A stretch of DNA of 64,000 bases from Crocodylus rhombifer (lineage: Eukaryota > Chordata > Crocodylia > Crocodylidae). The stretch covers positions 503,464-567,463 of the forward strand of contig JAVSML010000028.1 in assembly GCA_038503035.1 (NCBI GenBank), written 5' to 3'. Positions 10,765-21,700 of the stretch are shown piece by piece. The notes below the pieces were generated by a model. That model was not told where the DNA came from and made no database searches. It saw only the letters and a program-made list of their open reading frames with translations. The translations under genes and the position numbers were made by a program. Each line of letters begins with the position of its first letter. Position 1 is the first letter of the stretch.

Positions 10765-10765
10765 A
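10758..10765. repeat. Left target-site duplication of the nested CR1 (AGGAATAA)
   Basis: AGGAATAA at 10758-10765 recurs at 11952-11959, on either side of the minus-strand CR1 piece. With one mismatch the match extends three bases further left (ACCAGGAATAA against ACTAGGAATAA). About eight filler bases separate the right copy from the last base homologous to CR1. Confidence 0.65.
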
Positions 10766-11943
10766 GATTTCATAGATTTCATAGACATTAGGGCTGGAAG
10801 GGACCTCGGGAGATCATCGAGTCCAGCCCCCTGCCCAAAGGGCAGGAAGTCAGCTGGGGTCATAGGATCCCAGCAAGATAAGCATCCAATTTACTCTTGA
10901 AGGTGTTCAATGTAGGTGCTTGAACCACCTCCGCTGGCAGACTGTTCCAGACCTTGGGGGCTCGGACAGTAAAGAAATTCTTCCTTATGTCCAGCCTGAA
11001 ACGGTCTTGCAGGAGTTTGTGACCGTTTGACCTAGTCATCCCTTGGGGCGCTCTGGTGAACAGATGTTCCCCCAGATCCTGGTGGTCACCCCTGATAAAC
11101 TTATAGGTGGCCATCAGATCACCCCTGAGCCTACGCTTTTCCAGGCTAAAGAGTCCCATGGCTCTCAGCCTGTCATCGTAAGATCTGTTTTCCTGACCTC
11201 TGATCATGCGCGTGGCTCTCCTCTGGACTCTCTCAAGCTTCTCCACATCCTTTTTGAATTGTGGAGCCCAAAACTGGATGCAGTACTCCAGCTGCGGCCT
11301 CACCAAGGCCGAGTACAAGGGGAGAATGATGTCCCAGGATTTGCTCGAGAAGCATCTATGGATGCACGCCAGCATTTTGGTCGCTTTACTAGCTGCAGCA
11401 TCGCATTGCAGGCTCATGTTCATCTTGTGGTCAATGATGACCCCCAAGTCTTTTTCTTCTGTAGTGCTAACCAACGTAGCACGGCCGAGCCTATAAGGGT
11501 GCTGCAGGTTTTTCCTCCCAAGGTGGAGAACCTTGCATTTTTCAGTGTTAAACACCATGAGGTTCTTGTCTGCCCATTTGCTGAGCTTGTCTAGGTCAGC
11601 CTGGATCACCCGCCTGTCTTCTGGCGTGGATGCTTTGCCCCAAAGTTTGGTGTCATCGGCGAACTTGGCCAGTCCACTCCTGACTCCAATGTCCACATCA
11701 TTAATGAAGATGTTGAACAGTATGGGTCCCAGGACAGAGCCTTGAGGGACCCCACTGGTTACAGGGCACCATGATGAGTGACTGCCATCAATCACAACCC
11801 TCTGGGTCCGACCACGAAGCCAATTTCCCAGCCAGCGGATCGTGGTGGAGCCAAGGCCACAACTGGGCAGTTTGGCCAAGAGGTGATCATGGGATACCAG
11901 ATCAAAAGCTTTTTTGAAGTCAAGATATATGACATCAATCTCT
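10766..11943 (-). mobile_element. 5'-truncated CR1 LINE nested in an older CR1
   Basis: This is the 3' 1.18 kb of a CR1 closely related to the young copy at 2077-7207, in inverted orientation. It runs from the RT region (GACATCAATCTCT at the right edge, inside YLDFKKAFDL) to the 3' terminal repeat GATTTCATAGATTTCATAG at 10766. Truncation in the RT region is typical of incomplete target-primed reverse transcription. Its insertion into the + strand CR1 at 9955-12184 dates it as the younger of the two. Confidence 0.92.
10860..11943 (-). pseudogene. CR1 ORF2 3' portion, open but 5'-truncated
   Basis: Reading leftward, the frame is open from the truncation point to the stop, and codes for the second half of the reverse transcriptase and the CR1 C-terminal domain. 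Motifs seen are TSGVPQGSVLGPILFN, FADDTKLWGKAS, NTEKCKVLHLGRKNLQHPYR, RPQLEYCIQFWAPQ and the end LDAYLAGIL. The first ATG gives 339 codons, but this is only an internal Met. No stop or frameshift was seen. It differs from the young copy at about 15 of the first 195 shared residues. It retains a CAG codon where the young copy has TAG. The endonuclease and the N-terminal RT half are missing, so it is non-autonomous. Confidence 0.9.
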
Positions 11944-12184
11944 CAATAACTAGGAATAATGGCCATAAGTTGACTGAGAGTAGGTTCAGGCTAGACATCA
12001 GGAAGCACTACTTCACAGCAAGGGAAGTGGTACTCGCTCCTACCCTGCGGGTCTTCAAAAGGAGGCTAGATAATCATCTAGCCAGGGCTGTTTGACCCCA
12101 GCATTCTTCCCTGCCCATGGAGAGGGGTCAGACTTGATGACCTACTCAGGTCCCTTCCAACCCTACCAACTATGAAACTATGAA

Positions 12185-13959
12185 AGAAACACCTCTGGCA
12201 AGCTCCTTGGCAGGTGTAACTGAAGCAGACCCTATCTGTGGCACAGCAGGGGCCAAGCATTCACCTGGAGACACCCGCCTGAGGACCCTAGCCCAGTGGA
12301 ACCAGCAGCAGGGACCCAGGTGTTAGAAATGCGCAGCTTGCATCTTGCACCTGATAAGAAAGAAATACTGCCCAAGGCTCCTTTCTCCCCCGGTCCCGCC
12401 TCAGTCTTTCTCATGCTGATTACAGAAGCTGGAATTCAACTATTCATGGCCTTGAGGGGTGAACTTTTGGCGAACTGTTGTAGTTTTGAGCATGCTTAAT
12501 GAACTGTTGCATATTTATCTCTCCGCCCCGCATACTTAAGTAGCTAATTATACTATACATGCGATGTATGTAATGATGTAACTACATGTATGCTTGTATG
12601 AAACGGAAGTAGCTGTAAGAGTTCCGGTGTCTGCACACTTGCTCAGGAGAGAGAAGATAAATTCCACTTGCAAACACAATTAGTTTGTCAGAAGCTGATT
12701 TGGGCATCAATGCCCCACTCTGACCTTGTTTGCAAACAAATACATCCTTTTGTGTGGGCTGATGTCTGTGTGTCTGTGATCTCTGCGCGCCTCCAAGGAA
12801 ACGAACTGCATTTGTGCAACACAGGGATCACCCACAGGAAGTAACTGGAAAAGGGCATCTTGAAGCAGCGCCTGAACCTCATAGGCCCACTGGTAATATC
12901 CACAGTCTGGGGACTCGCCAGCAAGTGGCTGGGAGGAAGCACTTACTTTGTGGGTGCATAGGAGTTTCCACCCTGAGATGAAGCCAGACCTGGCCCAGCA
13001 CCAACTCAGGAAGGGCCTGGCCAGAGAGGGCACATACCCAAGGGGTCCAATAAGAAGACAAGAGGGTATAAAGGCTGAAGTAACTCACACACAAAGTGAG
13101 TGAAGAAACTTGAGGCAGCAGGGCACTGATGCCCTGTCTGTCTGCCAAACTTGAACTATTTTGCGTTTATCTTATCCATTTAGTTGACATTCTTTTATAT
13201 TCCTATGTTAACTGGCAATAGGGCATGAATGCCAAAGGATCCCAGCTACAGCCTAACACCATGGGGCAGCCCACATGGCAGACACCTATGATGTCTCAAC
13301 AAATGGTGATAGTACCTGAGCAAAATGGGGTGAGGTGTCAGGGAGGAGGGGCTCCACAGTCGCATCTGGCCCACAAAGGACCACTGGAGCACTTCCAGGC
13401 GACTACAGATTTTTTTTTTTTTTTGGAAGATCAAGTCATGGTGGGTGAGCAGGTTGGGTGTGACACCTGTGGCAGTGGGACAGCAGCACAGGCATAAGCC
13501 TGTCACAGAGGGGAAGACTGGAACAAAAACTACCTTACAGGGACCCAGACAGGCCAGAAAGAAGGCCAGGACTTCTCAGGGCTTATTCAAGGGATTGATG
13601 AGGCTAGTGCTGGAAAGGCCCCAGCAGAGTCTAAGGGGCTACAACTAACAGGAAAGTCATGCAAGTACAGATAACAAACTCTGAAGGACATTACAGGGAG
13701 TTGAGTGGCAGTTAAGGTGCTGTAGAAGACTGTATGCCAGGAAACCATGAGGAGTCTCAGTCATGAGAGATGCTATGCCTCATCAGTAGGGCCTTAACCC
13801 CTAGGGACCCATCTGCTGATTTAATAGCAAGGTGTGGCAGAGAAGTCAAGGGGAGAAAATGGGAATGATAGGAAGAACTGGTTTATATAGAAACCACAAG
13901 GTCTGTGCCTCCCCTGGAAAATTAGGAAGTGGGGGATGGTCACACAGGTATTGTAGAAC
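12185..13959. other. Unassigned sequence, possible decayed LTR element
   Basis: No gene is recognised. Near 13047 a CCAAT and at 13067 a TATAAA (GAGGGTATAAAGGCTGA) lie 20 bases apart. Near 12655 AAGATAAATTCCACTTGC resembles a polyadenylation region. The frame at 13225-13497 has no recognisable domain and ends in a poly-T-derived Phe run. These could be remnants of a decayed LTR retroelement, but no LTR pair was found. Confidence 0.3.
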
Positions 13960-13967
13960 ATCTATAA

Positions 13968-14153
13968 CAGGGGTGGGCAAAATGTGGCCCAGTGGCCATA
14001 TGTGGGCTGCCTGGCCATTCTATCTGGCCTGAGGGGCACCTAAAAAATTTAGAAAATTAATATTAATCTGCCCTGGGCTGCCTGTCATGTGGCCCTCAAT
14101 GGCTTGCCAAAACTCAGTAAGCGTCCCTCTGCCCAAAATAATTGCCTGCCCCG
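13968..14153. mobile_element. hAT-type MITE with perfect 8-bp target duplication
   Basis: The 186-base element begins CAGGGGTGGGCAAAATGTGG and ends TAATTGCCTGCCCCG, an imperfect terminal inverted repeat of the hAT superfamily type. It is flanked on both sides by ATCTATAA (13960-13967 and 14154-14161). An exact 8-bp duplication is diagnostic of hAT transposition. It has no coding capacity; the interior is rich in TGGCC and GGCCTG motifs. Confidence 0.9.
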
Positions 14154-14642
14154 ATCTATAACCAAAGAAATGATTCAATAAGTATAACTCCAGATTGAAA
14201 GTGCCACTGTCACAAACTGCAGATTCCTATACAGCAATGTGTTTTACACCACACAGTGCAATGGCAAACACAGAATTGAGTCCCTTTCATTATACTAAAT
14301 TTACAATTGCTACTATCAGTCACTCTCTGCTCCTCACCTGCAAATCCCTGGACTCCTATCAATTCTGTCTTTTCTAGGTTCCTGCTGTGAACAGTTAAGA
14401 TGGTAACCATATGGCTTTCTTTTTTCCAACCAGTGGCTTCATTAACTATTGTGATATTCTACCAGATGGGCCAGGTATTTCTAGGAAATGCAACTCTCTT
14501 TGTCAGTTTAACCTCAATGTATTTGAAGAGATGTTCCCTTTAAAACTATAGTTAGAATGACTGACACATGCTATAACATAGATCAAGCAACAACAATAAG
14601 GAGCCTAGTAGTATACTGCAAATGATTCTGTGTGGAAGAAAG

Positions 14643-14835
14643 TGGGAACATCTACATGTGCAATTAATGCAAAGCAATAAACTCCAGAGTTTATTGTTTT
14701 AGAGTATTGCTCCTGGACATGCTGTTTGAACATGCACCCGGGAACAATAAACTCTGGAGTTTATTGCCATTTTCATGCATGCCTGGGACCACAGTACGTT
14801 GAGCGGGGCTGGAGCAGCCCCAGCTGGCAGGGGGT
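14643..14835. mobile_element. DNA-transposon-like repeat, family B, copy 2
   Basis: It begins GGGAACATCTACATGTGCAATTAAT, matching the start of the copy at 9005. It contains two near-palindromes, CAATAAACTCCAGAGTTTATTG (14675) and the related AATAAACTCTGGAGTTTATT (14748). It ends at the GGAGCAGCCCCAGCTGGCAGG block without the terminal GTGTAGATGT, so its right end is missing. Confidence 0.55.
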
Positions 14836-17800
14836 CCTAAGAGCTGGATTCTATTGCTCATATAACTTTGTTGTTAAAAAAAAAAAATAGCGTGTGCAAC
14901 TATTTAAAAACACGGGGTCCTCTATGGCACAAGCTGCAGTTGGGATTGATGAAGAGTTGCTTCTTAATTGTTTCCTCAGTTACAAACAATACATGATTCC
15001 CAACACCAAAAACAGTTGCTACTGTTATAAATTAGTGTATTCATCAGCCATTACCAGTTCTTCAGGCATTTCTGGGTTGCTGATGATGTGCCTGCATAAG
15101 AGTGACCACATCTTTAAGCTCCACTGGAAAGTCAAAATAAAATTAGGAAGAAAGCAGTTATAACTCAGAAAAATGTAGAATTGCTAGTGGATAAAATAAG
15201 GCCGTGGAACAGGGCCATGAAACCATGTTTCTCACATTCCAGAGGAGTACCCAAACTACGGAGCTAGAGAACAATGCTGATTAGTCTTTAATTATGCTAT
15301 GCAATGTGGAACAACTTTAGCAGGGGAAGAGGGGAAATGATATCTCTACTTTAACTTACAGCCCAAAAGCCAGGGTGTTCTTCTGGGAAGTCGGAGATGT
15401 GGATTTGAATCCGCTAAGGCAGAAGAAAAAAAGTTTATTGAATTTTGGGGCAGGTGCCCTTTGCCCTGTTATATAAAAGAGAGACACATACCAACTCTCC
15501 CCTTCTTGGACTGTGGTTTTGGACAGAAGTGTAGGCTGTTGACGTATTTTGTGTTGATCCTAATACTGAACATGTTTAATGATTGTGCTCTGACCATGAT
15601 TGTCAAATCAGTCCCTTGGGGGACACAGGCAGGTGTGCATCCCACCTATTTTGTGGACCCTGACAAGGACTTAGGTTTAAAAATAGGCATTCAGCTGCTT
15701 GGCTTTGTCAGCCTACTTCTGGGCATGCACAGAGCAAACTCTTAGCTGTCTGAAGGAATTTAACATCAGTGATTTAAGTGTCTATGTTGCTCAGGTGGGT
15801 CTAGGAACCATGTTTTTTTTTCTGGATTTATTCCTAAATTACAACTTAATATAAGAAAATAGGGCAGTGTCTGGGTCTGGATTTTCAGCTGTCCTATAGT
15901 TGGTGAATGATCCCTTGACCTAGCTACAAGGGCTGTTTTTCATTCATTATGTTGTACCTATATCATCTCTTTATGATGCCAAAGTGAAGTAAAGTAACAC
16001 ATGCTTTAAATCCACTTTATGTAACTGAAGCAGCATAAAAAACTGCTTTAGTGCAACTTAGAATTCAGAGCATGACTGAAGATCCATTTTAGCCCTGGTC
16101 TCTGTGTAGTTCATCATCTGTGTATGTGTTGGTAGGGAAGTGAGACAGAACATCTTTGATATAATTAAGGGGAACAAAAGGACAATTTTCATTCTTGCTT
16201 TTGATGAGGTAAAGACCAAAGGAGAATTATTGTAGTCTAGGCTGTGAATAATTTTGCCTTTGTATGGAATAACTAATTCAAATAGCAAACTGGATGTAAA
16301 CATTAAAGTTGGCAAATATTGAATGGTCTTTCTCCCCTCATTAATGCTAAAAAATGACACAAGCAGTTAATGGTGGAACTTCTGCCATGGACAAATTTTT
16401 TTAAGGAAAATTATTACATCATAAAAGGGAGAGAAAGGAAAAGATCATTTCCTTCCCATTCTCCTATTCAGAGGTGAAAGAATCAGGGTCTTGGCTTCAT
16501 TTAATTTGACCTGAGATCTTGTCCTTCTCTGATTCTTTGACAGCCTTGTAAGAGAACATGTTTGTTGATTTGCTGAGGATTTTACCAGGGAAGGGAGGTG
16601 GGAGGGACTGCAGTGGCCAAAGTGACTTCAGGACTGATTTGATTTTTATTTTTTTCAGTTGAGGGTTCCCCCCCCCCCTCCTTTTAATAACACTTGCTGC
16701 TATTGGAACTGTCAGTAAAGTAGGAAAAGCAATTAATATTTTTCCCTCTGTCTTTCACAAAATCCTTACTTTTTCTGCAAACAAAGCTCTTGGAAAAAAA
16801 AAAAAAACCATGTTTCACCTTGAAGAATGATAACAGAAAAAATAACTGTAAGAACTTACTATGTGTCCCTTGCTCATTAGCAGTGACAGGCTGTGGGGGA
16901 GATATCCCTCTAGTGCAAATTCAGTAAATACAATTGCAATAAAATAAATTCCAATTTCAGAACAAAAATAAAAATCAGCAAAGGAAACTAATTGGCCATT
17001 TCTTTCAAAATATACTTTATCATCCACCTTTATGTTGTAACAAGTTCACCCCCAAAAACTGGCAGCCTGAAATTGCAACGTGAGTAGGTATTGTTGCGTT
17101 TTGTGCCAATTAGGTATAATTCTGTTTATATCAAGCTGCCCCTTTGGAAATTTTGTTTCAGAAAGTGGGAATGTACCCCTCTGAGTGATTTATCAGGCTA
17201 CATACTTGCTGCTATCATACAAAGCTGTTATACAGGTTAGCAAGTCTGATCATGTCAGAAGGAGCAGTGAGAGTCGATAGTCCGCAGGCCACAGAGCATT
17301 AGGGGTGTGTTAGTTGTTTGCACTGTGGGCTCTCTGCAGGTAGGGCTCTGCCATAGTGTAATGAAGAAGAGTGGTGGGGCAGCTAGGCCACCAGCTCAGG
17401 CAGCCAGCCCTTGCGGAAGGGGCACAAAAAGAGCAGACACTTCACTGCTGGCCCAGCCATCACTGGCAATACAGCCACTGGCCATACCCTGTGATCTGCT
17501 GCTGCCCAGGGTGCTCAAGCATCCAGGTAGGTCCCTGGGGCCCTTTCATGCTTCCCTCTCTACAGATACAAAATATGCAGCATCCCTGTTTACGATCTAC
17601 ATTTTTAATTTGTGGCTCAGGCTCCCTGGGCCTTGGCTTTCCTACTGCAGATGTGTGGAGCTTTGGCGCCATTCATCTACTCCCGGGCGAGTGCAGGTGA
17701 GCTGACATACACAATATGCTGTAGTTTGCTGTTGGTAAATGCCAGCATCAAATTACCATCCACCACAGTCAGGAAGAAGCAGAGGAAGAATTATGTCTTG

Positions 17801-18914
17801 GAGGGTTGTAAGGCATACTGTCTGCTGGGGGTACAAGTATTAATCTCTCTTTGCCAGGGATATACTTATGGTTGCAATCTAGCCCTCTAATGAGATTTTA
17901 AAGCCTTTATTAAACATTTTTTCACTGAATTACAGGCCTGCTACCCCTTGTCTAATCTCCAATGTAAACTGTTAGAAAAATACATGATGATCACAAACAT
18001 ATGATGAAAGGGTTTGTTTTTCTTTCAAAACCTTCCTCTTATTCCTTGTTGTTCAGCATTTGCTTGGCGTAGGTGGATAGATCTTAATATTTAGGTATAT
18101 GTGCACAGCTTTTAAAAAAGCTAACTATTTTATTTTTCTTGCCTTATTTAAATTAGAATGCTGAAGATGTCATTGTACAAATTACGTATTCACTGAGGAA
18201 GTGCGCCATGGATACATTTTCTGCTACTTTTACAATGTGTAAATTTGAACTGGAGACCTTCCACATACAAGGTGAGAACTTGCCTTACTTGTCACTACAC
18301 AGCTCAGTTCTGTCATTTTCAGCACTAATGGGATTTTGTGACTGAGTGACCTTGTTAATACAGCAATATGTTTCCTGCCATATCATCAGTAACAATCTTC
18401 CAAAAAATAAAAGAAAGAAAAAAAGCTAGTTTAAAAAACGCATGCTTGGGTTCATTCCATTTTTTTCCAGGAAAAGCAAACTACTTCCATTACCTTAAAA
18501 ACATTATATTACTTTAGAACCATACATAATGTGAAGAAATAGTTAAAGTCCTAATTTCCACTAGGAAGATTTGACAAAAATGGCTTTTTAAAGAGCTCTT
18601 TGGCTATATGCGGATAGGGGTTTTCAAACATAGCCCAGCCAAGCAACATACCATTAGGGACAGATGACGTTTTTAGCGGCTAAGAAAAACAAAGTTTTTT
18701 TGGGGGGTGATCCTGTAATAAGTGTGAAGTAGCTTTTAGACATTTTCCTCTCTCGATATCATGTTGCACTGTATCATATTTATGATGGGCATTCTTTTGC
18801 TAATAATTATTTGTGTTATAGTAGCTCCCAGAGATTTTTAAACAACATTGGGTCCTATTAATTTAGGTGCCATAGGAAGAATGTCCTATAGAACTTATGA
18901 GTTAAGTTATCTAG
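14836..18914. other. AT-rich unique sequence, no gene seen
   Basis: No gene or well-formed element was recognised. Near 15370-15415 GGGAAGTCGGAGATGTGGATTTGAATCCGC resembles an old tRNA-like or SINE-type repeat. Near 18245-18290 CTGGAGACCTTCCACATACAAGG resembles the same kind of repeat in opposite orientation. Homopolymer runs occur at 14876, 16664 and 16794. The open frames at 15461-15745 and 17307-17890 have no recognisable domain. Confidence 0.4.
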
Positions 18915-19040
18915 ACAAAGATTAAATAAGTGCAGGTGCAGTGACTTTCCAAAGGTCATAGGGCAGGTCAGTGACAATGCTAGGTATAAAACCAGGTTCT
19001 CCAAGTCCCCATTTACTATCTTATTTGTTAGATTAGGCAT
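18915..19040 (+). repeat. MIR SINE fragment
   Basis: The order of blocks follows the MIR consensus: GGTGCAGTGACTTTCC, AAAGGTCATAGGGCAGGTCAGTG, AATGCTAGGTATAAAACCAGG, then a CAAGTCCCC tail leading into TTACTATCTTATTT. In MIR these correspond to the conserved core GACTTGCCCAAGGTCAC region and the downstream end. It is diverged and truncated, as expected of an ancient amniote SINE. Confidence 0.7.
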
Positions 19041-19123
19041 TCTCTCAATTAGAACTAAACTCTCTATAGAAAATGGCTGGGAAGGTAAAGCTATGTGTAG
19101 AAAATTATAGGACATGGTTATTA

Positions 19124-20188
19124 GGCCTGTGCGAAGCAGCTAGTATTCACTGTGGATTCAGATTTGGTCAATTTGGGGGGGCAGTGTTTCGATCTGGTGA
19201 TTTCAGTCACTGTTCCGATTTGATTTGTTTGAATCTCATTCAGAGATTTGGCTGCTGCTGAATCTCCAAATCAGCCAAGCTAGGCCCATCCCCCGCCCCT
19301 CTCCCAGCCCGACAATGGCCATCTCACCCGCCCCAGATCCTGGCACCTGGGGAAAAAAAGCCCTAGCTCGGGGGAGGGGGGGGGTTCTACCAAGCAGGGG
19401 GGTGATCCCCACTGCCTCACACTGCATGGGGGGCTGTGCACAATCCCCTCCCCCACACCCTCAGCCCCCTCATGGGTGCCCTGCCTGGGTCAGCTCTGGC
19501 CCTTTTAAGGAAAAAAAAACCCCCCAAAACCCAGGACTCACTACTGTTGCCTGCAAGGGTGATTCCTGCTGCCCCATGCCATACAGGGGGCTCTGCACAA
19601 GCCCCTGAAGTCCTGAGGCCACTGCAGGAGTAGAGAGTCCTGGGGCTTTTCTCATTTTTTGGGGGGTTATTTTCTTAAAGGGCCGGAGCTGGCCCAGGCA
19701 AGACACCCATGAGGGGAGCTGGGGGAATGATAGGGGGGTTGGGGGCTCATGGCAGAGCCCCCCATGTAGCATGGGGTAGTGGGGGGGCAGCAGAGATTGC
19801 CCACCTGCCTGGCAGCACCTGGGCTTTTTTTTAAAGTACTGGGAGCTGGGGTGGGCTGAGGCACCAATGGGGGAGCTGGAGGAGCAGGTAGAAGTCAGGA
19901 GGACTGGGGGAGTGAGGGGGGGTCCCCCCCCATGGTCCCCTCCCCAGCCCCCACTTCCCTGCCCCTAGTACTTACCAGTTTGGAGTCAGCTGCAGCTCCC
20001 TGCTGCAGCCACTGGGGACTTTCCAAATCAACAAAGCTCTCTGAATCTTTTCTGGAGATTCAGAGAGCTTTGAATCAATTCAGAGCTTTAAATTGGACCT
20101 CTGATTCTATTTGTATTCAGCGATTTGGCCACTGAATCGGGCCAGATCTTCTCTGAATTGAATCACCAACTGAAGCTTCACACAGCCC
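19124..20188. mobile_element. Foldback DNA transposon with GGSCTGTGYGAAGC ends (family C, copy 1)
   Basis: The left end GGCCTGTGCGAAGC and right end GCTTCACACAGCCC form a terminal inverted repeat, 12 of 14 matching, flanked by TA on both sides (19122-19123 and 20189-20190). Inside are more inverted blocks. TTCAGATTTGG/CTGAATC sequences lie near each end. A GC-rich inner pair lies around 19440-19560 against 19560-19770 (TGGGTGCCCTGCCTGGGTCAGCTCTGG pairs with CCGGAGCTGGCCCAGGCAAGACACCCATG). It has no transposase. The right end closely resembles the right end of the element at 33090-33867. A TA duplication fits mariner/Tc1-like or related activity, but the superfamily is not settled. Confidence 0.72.
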
Positions 20189-20641
20189 TAGTGGTTATTG
20201 CAATCTGTCAAAAAAGTTTTTGAAGGCTGCTGCTCTTAAGCGACAGAAGCTCTGTAATACTGATGCTATACTTGACACAGCTGGGAGCAGACCAAACACT
20301 GGCTTAAGAAAACTTATATGGAGTCAAGGAGCCTATAGATATAGCCAAGATCTTATGTGGACAAAGTTTCAAAGAGGTGTTGCTGTCCCAGAGAAGCCAT
20401 AACTCCATTGGAAATGTTTTCTGGAATTATAAGATAAACTGAACAGCAATTTTCAGAAAAGGAGGCAAGGTTGCTAGATGGGAAGACACCAGGGAATTTC
20501 CAGTTACTTTTTCATTCAAGAGGTGGTATTTCCTTTTCATTTATCCTTTGTACCCCAGCAGGGTGTAGGGATTTTTCTGTTTCCAGAGGTGCTATCTGAT
20601 TAGCTAGTAAGATGAGCTTCTGATCACCTGGACTATTAGCC

Positions 20642-21700
20642 TAGGGATAGACATTACACATAAACCGATTTAAGTGCTCAGAAATTGGTTTAAGGACAGA
20701 TGTTCAGTGCACATAAACCAGTTTGGAAATGGCTGAAATGGGTTTGAGATAAATCCAGTTGAATGTAGTATCAGACTTAATTGATTTGGCTCATATGGAT
20801 TTATGCAACATCTGTCCCAGATCCCTTGCTGGTTTAAGTTAAATCAGATTCCTCCAGGATCCCAGCATGCTCTCTGGGTGGGCTTCTCCCCTCTGCTCCC
20901 TGGCTGGAGTTCAGCACAGACTTGCAGGCACAGCAGGATCTGCTGGCTTCCCTGTGCCCCCTTCCCCCCTCTACCACTCACTGCTTAAGCAAAGATCCTT
21001 TCCTCCTTTCTGCCGGCACGGACCGTAGCTAGCATGTGGTATGCTAGTTAAAGCCAAGAGGTGTCTGCGCGTGTGTGTATCTCTCCAATTTCACTGGGAC
21101 AGGCAGACAGAACAGTTGGTTTAGGGCTTTTGGAGCTATTCAACAGGTCAGCTGGTAAACTGTTTAAGAAGTTTGAAGTAATATGGAGTAAGACTATTGT
21201 TTAGCTAATCAGGTGGTAAAGACTGTTATCAGTGCCCTGCCCCCCACCCTACCCTCAGCTCGCTTGCTCACCAGCAGTTTGCTGCAGACAGTATGACAAA
21301 GCAGGGAGAGAGATTGAAAAGCTCTGTATCATCAACAGATGCATACACTGCACACACACCCTTTCCTCAGAAGGCTGGGGTCTGGCAACACTCCCACCCC
21401 TTGAGCAGCCAGTGGGGAAAAGCCTGGAATTGTGCAGGCAGATATCCTTAATGAGAGAGTCCTGCTGGGACCTGGCCATGTCCCCCTCAGATCAGCTCCC
21501 TTCAGAAGAGAAGGGAGGGCTGCTCTAACTCCCCCCTCGCCCCCAGTTTCTAGCCAAAGTCACTGCAGGCGTGTACCTGAATTTCCTCAGTCCAGAGCAA
21601 ATGTCTGTGCAGTTACAAACCAGTTCAGCCTATCCAGGTTAGACTAACCTGCAAAGATTGAATCAATTCAGGCTTAGGCTTTTTGAATGTCTTTCTCTAG
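20642..21700. mobile_element. Probable non-autonomous DNA transposon
   Basis: The left end TAGGGATAGACATTACACATAAACC and the right end AATGTCTTTCTCTA (reverse complement TAGAGAAAGACATT) give a short imperfect inverted repeat. Near both ends are AAACCGG/AAACCAG-type motifs (AAACCGATTTAAG near 20663, ACAAACCAGTTC near 21617). The middle, around 20860-21550, is GC-rich and has no recognisable protein. The ends resemble those of the element at 23898-24900. Confidence 0.5.

Larger units (their letters stand above)
9955..12184 (+). mobile_element. Older 5'-truncated CR1 copy, split by a nested CR1
   Basis: Two + strand pieces (9955-10765 and 11944-12184) belong to one CR1 copy. The first runs from the RT region (TNWLEGHTQ, GSGVPQGLVLGP) to near the C-terminal RRLRGDLVAIYKL. 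The second holds the last CR1 codons (FRLDIRKHYF...RRLDNHLARAV), the 3' UTR with GACCTACTCAGGTCCCTTCCA, and the terminal ACTATGAAACTATGAAAG. A minus-strand CR1 sits between them, flanked by AGGAATAA on both sides. This subfamily differs clearly from the young copy. Confidence 0.9.

Noticed and set aside
11043..11594. 183-codon + strand frame
   Set aside because: It is the antisense shadow of the minus-strand CR1 reverse transcriptase.
13047..13072. CCAAT and TATAAA pair as a gene promoter
   Set aside because: Spacing of 20 bases is short for a CCAAT-TATA promoter and no downstream coding sequence was found.
15371..15415. Possible tRNA gene (GATTTGAATCC T-arm-like)
   Set aside because: No cloverleaf can be drawn; better explained as an old SINE-type repeat fragment.
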